From: Deltaproteobacteria bacterium
GTDB taxonomy: Bacteria > Desulfobacterota > Desulfobaccia > Desulfobaccales > Desulfobaccaceae
Length of the DNA: 12,462 bases
Reading direction: 5' to 3'
Assembly (NCBI GenBank): GCA_016874895.1
Contig: VGSX01000084.1
Coordinates: 1 to 12,462 of the forward strand
This document shows, in pieces, positions 1 to 6,129 of this stretch. Position 1 is the stretch's first letter, and each line of letters opens with the position of its first letter. The position numbers were made by a program, and so were the translations under genes. Below the pieces are notes generated by a model, which was not told the origin of the DNA, did not search any database, and saw nothing but the letters and a program-made list of their open reading frames with translations.

Positions 1-38
1 TACGGGGGGGGGGGTTCAAGGTAAAACCGTCTAAAACT

Positions 39-45
39 AAGGAGG
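39..45 (+). promoter_or_regulatory. Ribosome binding site fixing a GTG start
   Basis: AAGGAGG lies 7 nt upstream of the GTG at 53. This strong Shine-Dalgarno sequence supports the GTG as the start of the SH3-domain gene, although it is not an ATG. Confidence 0.8.
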
Positions 46-52
46 TGCACGC

Positions 53-550
53 GTGGAATCGGCAAAAAAGCTGGGAAAGCTGCCCGCTCGTTGCCTGGTG
101 CTGGGATTAGCCCTGATCTGGGCCTTTCCGACCCTTGGCCTGGCCCAGACCTTCAGGATGGTGCAGTCCCAGCAGCAGCTTTATGCCGGGCCGAACTTCG
201 GGGCGGAAATAGTGGGGACGGTCCCTGGAGAGGTCGAGGTAATGGTGCTCCAACAATCCGGCGACTGGTATCAGGTGGATTATCAGGGAAAAAAAGGCTG
301 GCTGCCCCAGCAGGCCTTTCCCGTCGGGAAAAAACTGGATCTGTCCACCCTCTTGAAGGGCAGGGCGGTGCCGACAACCAGGACCGACGAAGTAGCGCTG
401 GCCGGCAAGGGCTTCACCCCCGAGGTGGAGGCCGGGTATCGCCAAAAAAATCCCCAGTTGAACTATGCCGCCGTGGATACTATCGAGCAGTTTAAATTAC
501 CGCCTGTGGCACTCCAAGCCTTTATCCGGGAAGGAGGTTTGCAGCCATGA
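53..550 (+). CDS. Exported SH3b-domain protein
   Basis: This is a 165-residue secreted protein. It has basic residues, then a hydrophobic signal peptide ending near residue 31 (GLA before QT). A bacterial SH3 (SH3b) domain spans about residues 34-90, with the usual LYAGPNFGAEIVGTV start and a GDWYQVDYQGKKGWL core. The last 50 residues form a likely helical tail without a recognised domain. SH3b domains usually bind peptidoglycan or serve as periplasmic protein adaptors. The GTG start is set by a strong ribosome binding site at 39-45. The stop codon overlaps the ATG of the M48 protease by 4 bases (ATGA), so the two are probably translationally coupled. I infer that this protein places the protease or its substrate at the cell wall; no enzymatic residues are visible. 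Confidence 0.85.
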   Translation: MESAKKLGKLPARCLVLGLALIWAFPTLGLAQTFRMVQSQQQLYAGPNFGAEIVGTVPGEVEVMVLQQSGDWYQVDYQGKKGWLPQQAFPVGKKLDLSTLLKGRAVPTTRTDEVALAGKGFTPEVEAGYRQKNPQLNYAAVDTIEQFKLPPVALQAFIREGGLQP

Positions 551-1413
551 AAAACAACCCACAACGACTCATTCTACTGGTTCTGTCCTGGCTGCTCGTT
601 ATGGGTTGCGCCGGGGTCGTGGCCCAAATTCCCGAGAGCATACGACCGATGGTGGATATCGCCCAGAAAACCGGGGCAAAGGCCCTGGAGGCCTCCCAGG
701 AACTCAGTGATTCCGAGGAATACTACCTGGGCCGGGGGGTGGCCGCCCGCATCCTGTCCCAATATCCCCTAAGTCAGGATCAGGTCTTAAATACCTACGT
801 CAACCAGGTGGGTCAGACCGTGGCCCAAAAGTCAACCCGTCCAACCCCTTATCGGGGTTATCACTTCGCAGTGTTGGAGAGTTCCACACCCAACTCTTTT
901 GCCTGTCCGGGTGGGTTCATCCTGGTCACGAAAGGCATGATCAAGGCCTGTGAAAATGAAGATCAGCTGGCTGCGGTGCTGGCCCATGAGGTGGCTCACG
1001 TGGCCCATCGGGACGGGCTCAGCGCCATCAGCCAGGCCCGCTGGACCGAGGTGGCTACCACCGCGGGTACCGAAGCTGCCAAACACTACGGCGGCGCCCT
1101 GGGGCAACTGCTGAGCCGATTCGAGGGTTCCATCAACGATGTCTTTAAAACGGTCATCGTCAACGGTTACAGCCGGGCCGCGGAAGAAGAGGCCGACCGG
1201 GCCGGGGTGGAAATTCTCAAACGGGCCGGGTATAATCCCGCCGCCATGACGGCTATCCTTACGGCCATGAGCTCCAAGGGCGGCTCCGGGGGGATTTTGG
1301 GGACCCACCCGGATATCCGGGACCGCCAGGATAACATCAAGATTATCGCCCAGGAAGACAATACCGGGATGGAGCCGGCCCGCACCAAACGCTTCCGGGC
1401 CCTGAAACCTTAG
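547..1413 (+). CDS. M48 family zinc metalloprotease, lipoprotein
   Basis: A 288-residue M48-family peptidase. Residues 1-21 are a lipoprotein signal with lipobox VMGC. Cys21 is followed by Ala, not Asp, which predicts outer-membrane sorting. The catalytic HEVAH motif lies at 147-151 (His147, Glu148, His151). The third zinc ligand is probably Glu213 in SRAAEEEAD. A late THPDIRDR motif at 253-260 is typical of the family. The length suits soluble periplasmic M48 proteases of the LoiP/BepA/YcaL type rather than HtpX, which has several membrane spans. The likely role is periplasmic quality control of outer-membrane or misfolded proteins. GGAGG at 533-537 precedes the ATG, which overlaps the upstream SH3b gene. 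No TPR domain follows, so it is not a full BepA. The exact substrate is unknown. Confidence 0.93.
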   Translation: MKNNPQRLILLVLSWLLVMGCAGVVAQIPESIRPMVDIAQKTGAKALEASQELSDSEEYYLGRGVAARILSQYPLSQDQVLNTYVNQVGQTVAQKSTRPTPYRGYHFAVLESSTPNSFACPGGFILVTKGMIKACENEDQLAAVLAHEVAHVAHRDGLSAISQARWTEVATTAGTEAAKHYGGALGQLLSRFEGSINDVFKTVIVNGYSRAAEEEADRAGVEILKRAGYNPAAMTAILTAMSSKGGSGGILGTHPDIRDRQDNIKIIAQEDNTGMEPARTKRFRALKP

Positions 1414-1424
1414 CCCGCCGGCGT

Positions 1425-1442
1425 TCAGCCCTCAGCCGTCAG
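1425..1442. repeat. 7-nt-period array 1 (TCAG core)
   Basis: TCAG occurs at 1425, 1432 and 1439, exactly 7 nt apart, with variable three-base spacers. It is the first of six short arrays in this window with the same period and the same or complementary core. Confidence 0.65.
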
Positions 1443-1462
1443 TCCGGAAACGGGAAATAGTA

Positions 1463-1481
1463 TGATATCTGATAGTTGATA
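1463..1481. repeat. 7-nt-period array 2 (TGATA core)
   Basis: TGATA occurs at 1463, 1470 and 1477, exactly 7 nt apart. The core resembles the CTGA/TTGA core of the other arrays. Confidence 0.6.
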
Positions 1482-1623
1482 GATTTTAAGATGAAACGAT
1501 CATGGCCAGGCCGGGCAGCCCCTCGGTAATGAAAAGATTTTTGTGGGCGGGCACGGGGCCCCCCGGCGGGGTAGTGTGGCGCTAAAGTCCTCTAAACAGT
1601 CGGGCGGGGAAGGAGGCCCGCCC

Positions 1624-1667
1624 AAAAAAACCTGCCATGAACTCCCCTGAAGAGGACAGACGGGCAG
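1624..1667 (-). terminator. Probable intrinsic terminator of the sensor gene
   Basis: Read on the minus strand just after the TAA stop (1672-1670): CTGCC (1667-1663) can pair with GGCAG (1636-1632). A smaller TCCTC/GGGGA hairpin with a TTCA loop sits inside. The 3' arm is followed by G and then seven T (1630-1624). The outer stem is short, so efficiency is uncertain. Confidence 0.5.
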
Positions 1668-1669
1668 CT

Positions 1670-4453
1670 TTATTTCTGACCACTAACCACTGACCACTGA
1701 CCACTTTTCCCTATTCCCTCTTCCCTTTTCCCTGTTTTCCTCCCCACCATCTCCGCGATCTTCTGCGACAGAGCGGCAATGCGATAAGGTTTCTGTAAAA
1801 ACCCCAACGCCCCTTTCTCCAGCATCAGGTGGACGTCCTCATCCATGCTGTGGGCGCTGTAGAGCAAGACCTTGATCTCCGGGTTGATCTCCCGCAGCCG
1901 CTGAAATGTCTCCCGGCCGCTCAGGCCCGGCATGACCATGTCCAACACCACCAGGTCGATGGAATCCTGGGTCTCCCGTAAAAAATTGACGGCTTCCTGC
2001 CCCGAGGCCGCGGGGATGACCCGGTAGCCCAATCTCTCCAGTATCCTGACGCCAATGGCCCGCACCGGCTCCTCATCATCCACCAGCAGGATAACCCCGC
2101 TGCCCCTGACGAACTGAAACGACCGGCTTTCCCGGGATTTGGGGGTCCGTTTGGATACCGGCAGGTAGATATGAAAAGTTGTCCCGAAGGAAGCCTCGCT
2201 GTCCATCTCGATGATGCCCTGATTCTTCTTGATGATCGAGTACACCGAGGCTAAACTCGGCCTCGCCTCCGGCCCCACATCCTCGGAAACCACAAACGGC
2301 TCGAAAATCTTGCCTTTTAAACCCTCATCCAACACCAGATAGGGGGCGTTCAGGGAAATATAGACATACGCACCGGGCAGCCGACTGTAGGGCTGGCAGA
2401 AATCCTCGCTCAAAAGAACGCTCTCCGTGGCAATGGTCATCTCCTGGGCCTTGGCTGCCGGCGGCCGGGTCATGAGGAAAAGATTCACCAACACCTGTTC
2501 CAACTGGCCCTGGTCCACTTCCACCGGCGGCAAGGCCTCCGCCAGACTTCGCCTGATGCGCACGTTCTTGTGAGAAAACCGGAAGAGCTTGATGATCTTA
2601 TCAATCAAAAGATTCAGGTCGCATGGGACCGGGTTGAACCGGCGGCTGCCAAAGGACAGCAACTGATCGATGAGCTCGGCTCCCTTGGCCACTTCCTGTT
2701 CGATCTGTCGCAAATCCCCATGAGCCGGTTCCCCCGGGTCGGTTTCGGCCAGGAGCAGGCCGTTGAGAATCATAATGTTCACCAGGATATCATTGAAATT
2801 CCGGGCCCAGCCCTCGGCCAGGGCCCCGATGGCCTCCATTTTCTGCTGCTGCAGGAGTTGCCGCTCCATCTTCTTCATGGCCGTCACATCATTGAACATG
2901 GCAAAGGCCCCGATATAGTGGCCTTCCTCCAGAATGGGGACCGAACTCATAATGACCGACACCGCGCCCCGGTCTTGGGTGAAAAGCTCCAGCTCGTGCT
3001 GGGCCACGTTCCCTTTTTTGTTCTGGGCCAGGATATTGGCCAATAACTTCTTATTCTGACGCTCGAAGAAAGGAAAGATGTCCTTGCCTTCAGGCTGCTC
3101 CTCCCCGATAATCTCCCGCAGCCGGTGGTTGGCGAACTTGATGACTCCTTGGCTATCAATGATCCAGATGCCCTCATAAGCATTTTCCACAAGTTCCTGG
3201 TAGCGGCGTTCCGAGAGCTCCAGTTTCCGGTGCAGCAGGGCGCTGTCCAGGGCCATGGCGATCTGGTGGGCAAAGTTCATCACCAACTCTTTGTCGATCT
3301 CGCCGATATGCGGTTCCCGCCGGGTCCTGTCAGCCAGAATCACCCCGATGACCTTCCCCCGCACCGAAATGGGCGCCAGTATAAAGGCCTTGGGCTGGAA
3401 AAGCTGAATCAGGGGGTTTTCTTTGTTGATGCGGCTGTGCGTCACGTCCCCGATCACCACCGGAATGCCGTTGATGGCCACCCGGGCTATGATATTATCC
3501 ACCTTGGAGACCGGAATCTTGTAGTCTTTCACCTTTTCGTACAGACCCGGATCAATCCCCACCCCGCAGTGGATCTCCAGATGCTGGGTGTTTTCATTCA
3601 GCAGAAAAACCCCGGCCCGGTCCAACCTGGCAAACCTGATGAGAAAATTCAGGGTGACCTGCAATAACCCCTTGATATCCACCGTAGTCAAAGCCGCCAT
3701 GCAAGTCTCCGGCAAGGTCATCAACTGATCGATCTTCTCCTTCAACTGCAGATTAAGATGGTGGACCTCGTCATATTTTTTCCGCAGGAGTTCCTTGTCC
3801 CGCTCCAGCTCCTGAATGGTGTCCCGCAGCAGGCGCCAGGGGAGGAAAAATTTGCGGAGCCATTTCTTGAAAAACGACCGTTCTTCCCAGGTACAGAAAT
3901 ATTCGCAGTAATCATCTCCTCGGAAATAGCAGCGCCGCTCCTCCAGATTGCCGGGGGGCAGGTGCCAGATGGTGGGCATGGCGGTGAGAATTCCCTGATT
4001 AAAGAGGCAGAAATCTTCATCAGCTGGAATATGCCGGAAATAGCGGAATTTTATGGTGGCCTGGCACCGACCGTGAAACAGGACTTCCAGCGATTTATTC
4101 CGGTTGAATTTGTCGCTGATGGCCTGGATTTTTTTCAGGGCCAGCCGGGGGTTGCCGAAGGCCTGGGTGATGATGCGCTGCACGTAGCCGAATTTCTGGT
4201 GGGTGGCGGCATAGCTGCCGATTTTGAAAGCTATCTGGTCATCCTGGCTCAAGCGCCGGGCGTTTCTGAATAAACCGATGACCACGTCACTGCAGACCCA
4301 GTTGTTGATGTCCGAGAGGAATTCCCGGGGATTATCGAGGGATTCGATTTCAGGATGTAGATCGTGGAGGAGAGCCGGGGTCAGCTCAGGGAAATGCTCT
4401 TGAAAATAGTCGATGATAACCTTGGTGTTCAGGCATCCATGATGCTTTTCCAT
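1670..4453 (-). CDS. V4R-like/GAF/PAS sensor with degenerate histidine kinase core and intact receiver domain
   Basis: A 927-residue hybrid sensor; no membrane span is evident. Residues 50-190 end in a Cys-rich CYFRGDDYCEYFCTW segment (Cys175, 183, 187) resembling the end of V4R sensor domains. A coiled coil (about 196-245), a GAF domain (247-407) and a PAS domain (415-527) follow. Residues 537-770 align with a HisKA/HATPase core, but the expected GGIAHDFNN reads EGWARNFND, with Arg551 in place of the phosphoacceptor His. The N-box Asn is Met661, the G1 DTGVG is APYLV (703-707), and the G2 glycines are gone (PEARPS). The receiver (about 785-905) is intact: Asp792, Asp793, phosphorylation site Asp838, Ser866, Lys888. 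It is probably a pseudokinase whose receiver is charged by another kinase. The ATG at 4453 is preferred; an in-frame GTG at 4522 would add 23 low-complexity residues, and neither start has a strong ribosome binding site. The C-terminal tail comes from a repeat. Confidence 0.88.
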   Translation of the reverse strand: MEKHHGCLNTKVIIDYFQEHFPELTPALLHDLHPEIESLDNPREFLSDINNWVCSDVVIGLFRNARRLSQDDQIAFKIGSYAATHQKFGYVQRIITQAFGNPRLALKKIQAISDKFNRNKSLEVLFHGRCQATIKFRYFRHIPADEDFCLFNQGILTAMPTIWHLPPGNLEERRCYFRGDDYCEYFCTWEERSFFKKWLRKFFLPWRLLRDTIQELERDKELLRKKYDEVHHLNLQLKEKIDQLMTLPETCMAALTTVDIKGLLQVTLNFLIRFARLDRAGVFLLNENTQHLEIHCGVGIDPGLYEKVKDYKIPVSKVDNIIARVAINGIPVVIGDVTHSRINKENPLIQLFQPKAFILAPISVRGKVIGVILADRTRREPHIGEIDKELVMNFAHQIAMALDSALLHRKLELSERRYQELVENAYEGIWIIDSQGVIKFANHRLREIIGEEQPEGKDIFPFFERQNKKLLANILAQNKKGNVAQHELELFTQDRGAVSVIMSSVPILEEGHYIGAFAMFNDVTAMKKMERQLLQQQKMEAIGALAEGWARNFNDILVNIMILNGLLLAETDPGEPAHGDLRQIEQEVAKGAELIDQLLSFGSRRFNPVPCDLNLLIDKIIKLFRFSHKNVRIRRSLAEALPPVEVDQGQLEQVLVNLFLMTRPPAAKAQEMTIATESVLLSEDFCQPYSRLPGAYVYISLNAPYLVLDEGLKGKIFEPFVVSEDVGPEARPSLASVYSIIKKNQGIIEMDSEASFGTTFHIYLPVSKRTPKSRESRSFQFVRGSGVILLVDDEEPVRAIGVRILERLGYRVIPAASGQEAVNFLRETQDSIDLVVLDMVMPGLSGRETFQRLREINPEIKVLLYSAHSMDEDVHLMLEKGALGFLQKPYRIAALSQKIAEMVGRKTGKREEGIGKSGQWSVVSGQK
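1676..1736. repeat. 7-nt-period array 3, inside the end of the sensor gene
   Basis: On the plus strand four units run from 1676 to 1703 (CTGACCA, CTAACCA, CTGACCA, CTGACCA). A second heptad series follows from 1709 to 1736 (CCCTATT, CCCTCTT, CCCTTTT, CCCTGTT). Both keep a strict 7-nt period. The tract encodes the last 22 or so residues of the minus-strand sensor protein. Confidence 0.85.
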
Positions 4454-4642
4454 GCCTGCCGCCGCCCTGTCCGTAGGTGTCTCGCCCGGGGAAGCTGCAT
4501 CCGTGCAGCCTCCGGCCACCACTGTCGCTAGCGCCCATCAAAGAGACCCGGAGTCCAAAAATGTGAACGTCGTCAACCTCTTTTTTTCGACGCCGCTTGT
4601 TCCATTAATCATATTTTATAAAATCTTCCGGGATGATTGTTC

Positions 4643-4648
4643 ATTATA
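4643..4648 (-). promoter_or_regulatory. Possible -10 element for the sensor gene
   Basis: A perfect TATAAT on the minus strand sits in an AT-rich stretch about 190 bp upstream of the sensor ATG. I find no good -35 hexamer at 16-18 nt, so this is tentative. Confidence 0.3.
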
Positions 4649-4741
4649 TTAAACATATTTTAACTAAGATTAACTGCAAAAATAATTTTGTCAATATTTT
4701 TCGATAGTGAAGTTCACAATAATAAACAAAGGCGGGAGGCG

Positions 4742-4769
4742 TTCAACTATCAGCAATCAACTTTCAGCA
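4742..4769. repeat. 7-nt-period array 4 (TCAR core)
   Basis: TCAA or TCAG starts at 4743, 4750, 4757 and 4764, exactly 7 nt apart: TTCAACT, ATCAGCA, ATCAACT, TTCAGCA. Confidence 0.75.
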
Positions 4770-4848
4770 GAAACAATGGGTTGGGCAAACTAATCAAGAA
4801 ACCTGCGATCTGGCATTTTAGAATAACTATTTGATTTTAATGCATTAT

Positions 4849-4878
4849 CTGACGGCTAAAAGCTGACTGCTGAAGGCT
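4849..4878. repeat. 7-nt-period array 5 (CTGA core)
   Basis: Four consecutive heptads (CTGACGG, CTAAAAG, CTGACTG, CTGAAGG) are followed by CT. The core is the complement of the TCAG core in arrays 1 and 4. Confidence 0.75.
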
Positions 4879-4960
4879 TACCAATTCAGAAGGTTGCCCG
4901 ACCAGGTATGATCCCTCGCATCTTCGCTGCCTTGATCTAGGGCATTGTTTCTGCGGTGGG

Positions 4961-4981
4961 CTGAATGCTGAGAGCTGAAAG
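4961..4981. repeat. 7-nt-period array 6 (CTGA core)
   Basis: Three consecutive heptads: CTGAATG, CTGAGAG, CTGAAAG. Same core and period as array 5, about 90 bp further on. Confidence 0.7.
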
Positions 4982-5081
4982 CCTGCTTTTCGCGAGTTTG
5001 TGACAGCTGTCCTATCTGTTCTGTTTAACTAACCAATATATCAATAGAATCCTGGCCATCAAAGTAACTTTGCCTGACTGC

Positions 5082-5088
5082 AAGGAGG
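5082..5088 (+). promoter_or_regulatory. Ribosome binding site that decides the acyltransferase start
   Basis: AAGGAGG ends at 5088, directly against an in-frame ATG at 5089, which leaves no spacer. The second ATG at 5095 has a 6-nt spacer and is therefore the likely start. Confidence 0.75.
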
Positions 5089-5094
5089 ATGGCC

Positions 5095-6087
5095 ATGGAA
5101 TCGACTAAGAGCACTAACCAACAACCCCGGCTCAACCTGAGTAAATTCTGCCAGACAGACCTCAGCCGCAAGCTGGCCCGGTGGGCGCCGTATCAGCTGT
5201 CCCAGATGTATGTCTCCTGTTTGGGCGGATTTTACTATTCGCGGCACCCCGAGGAGCGGGAGCTTATCCGTCGCACCATCCGGCAGGTTTTTGGGGAGGC
5301 GCTGCCCCGGCTCCACCTGGAGAGGCTGTATCGCCGCACCTTTGCCGGCATCTTTGCCCACTACCAGGAAAAACTCTTTCTGGCCTATGCCCCGGTGGCC
5401 AGGGTGAAAACCCACCTGGAGCAGCGTTTGCGGTTATCGGGAACCGCAGAACTGAACCGTGCTTTGTCTACACAGCGGGGGGTTATCGTGGTCACCGGCC
5501 ATTATGGCGCGGTGGAATTCCTGCCCGGGGCCCTGAGCCTGCAGGGTTATCCGGTGGCCATCATCGTCCGGCCCCAGACTAAGGAACTGGCCGAATCTCT
5601 GACCCGCCGGGCGGCCGCGATTAATCTCACCCTGATCATGCCGGAAGATGGCAACGTGCTGCCAGCCGCGCTGAAGGCCCTGCGGGAGGGCCGGATTCTG
5701 GTCACCGAAGTGGATGAATTCCCCATGTGGCGCCTCAGTAAGACGGAAACCGTTAATTTCCTGGGGTTCCGGATGCCGGCGGACCGCACCCTGGAGGTGT
5801 TGCAGAAACGTTCCGGCGCCCCTCTGGTGACTGCCCTGGTCCGCCGGGAGCCGAAGCGGCGTTACTGCCTGGACATTTCGCCCATCGGCTGGGCAAGCCC
5901 GCCCCCCATGATTAGCCGTCGATGCCTGCAGCACTTGGAAAGGGCGATTGTCGCTGCCCCGGAGCAGTGGTACCAGTGGAAGGAATTCGGCAAAATCCTG
6001 GCCGGGCTGCCCCAGCGGGCGGCCCCTGCCAGGTTACAGGAGTCTTATGCGCCTCAGGTTTGTGAGGCTCATTATGCCCCGGCTTAA
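5095..6087 (+). CDS. LpxL/HtrB-like lysophospholipid (lipid A type) acyltransferase, copy 1
   Basis: A 330-residue acyltransferase of the LpxL/HtrB (LPLAT) superfamily. These enzymes move an acyl chain from ACP or CoA to a hydroxyl on a lipid acceptor at the inner face of the cytoplasmic membrane. The catalytic HX4E motif is HYGAVE at 136-141, within VVTGHYGAVEFLPGAL. A second conserved block, EVDEF, lies at 205-209, and QWYQWKEFG near 291 is a family-like C-terminal segment. A weakly hydrophobic stretch near residues 30-48 may contact the membrane. The ATG at 5095 is chosen because the ribosome binding site touches the earlier ATG. It is first in an operon with a ketosynthase (gap 42 bp) and a 3-hydroxyacyl-CoA dehydrogenase. 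A clear paralogue lies at 10174. The acceptor could be lipid A or another lipid; the sequence does not say which. Confidence 0.87.
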   Translation: MESTKSTNQQPRLNLSKFCQTDLSRKLARWAPYQLSQMYVSCLGGFYYSRHPEERELIRRTIRQVFGEALPRLHLERLYRRTFAGIFAHYQEKLFLAYAPVARVKTHLEQRLRLSGTAELNRALSTQRGVIVVTGHYGAVEFLPGALSLQGYPVAIIVRPQTKELAESLTRRAAAINLTLIMPEDGNVLPAALKALREGRILVTEVDEFPMWRLSKTETVNFLGFRMPADRTLEVLQKRSGAPLVTALVRREPKRRYCLDISPIGWASPPPMISRRCLQHLERAIVAAPEQWYQWKEFGKILAGLPQRAAPARLQESYAPQVCEAHYAPA

Positions 6088-6129
6088 AGGATTAATTTTT
6101 AATTTTAACTGAAAGAAAGGAAAACAGCC

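Larger units (their letters stand above)
1414..1669. other. Intergenic region, convergent genes, GC-rich and foldable
   Basis: This 256-bp gap separates the ends of the protease and sensor genes. It holds two short 7-nt-period arrays (1425-1442 and 1463-1481). From about 1545 it becomes very GC-rich with nested inverted repeats: GTCCTCT 1587-1593 with AGAGGAC 1651-1657, and GGGCGGG 1602-1608 with CCCGCCC 1617-1623. I see no gene. The part next to the sensor gene is best explained as its terminator. Confidence 0.6.
4523..5094. other. Long intergenic region between divergent genes
   Basis: About 570 bp with no supportable gene. It has an AT-rich core (4605-4735) containing the 12-bp palindrome ATTTTATAAAAT (4613-4624), three 7-nt-period arrays, and the 10-bp palindrome GACAGCTGTC (5002-5011) about 85 bp before the acyltransferase start. 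It should hold the promoters of both divergent genes, but I see no convincing -35/-10 pair for the lipid operon. Confidence 0.55.

Noticed and set aside
4..14. Run of eleven G at the left edge
   Set aside because: Probably a simple homopolymer or sequencing/assembly edge effect; no link to the following gene beyond position.
1602..1630. GGGCGGG/CCCGCCC hairpin followed by seven A, considered as a plus-strand terminator
   Set aside because: A plus-strand terminator needs T after the stem. The run reads as T only on the minus strand, where it follows the other stem at 1632-1667.
1676..1736. Heptamer arrays considered as a CRISPR array
   Set aside because: Units are 7 nt with no spacers of 25-40 nt, and no cas genes are present.
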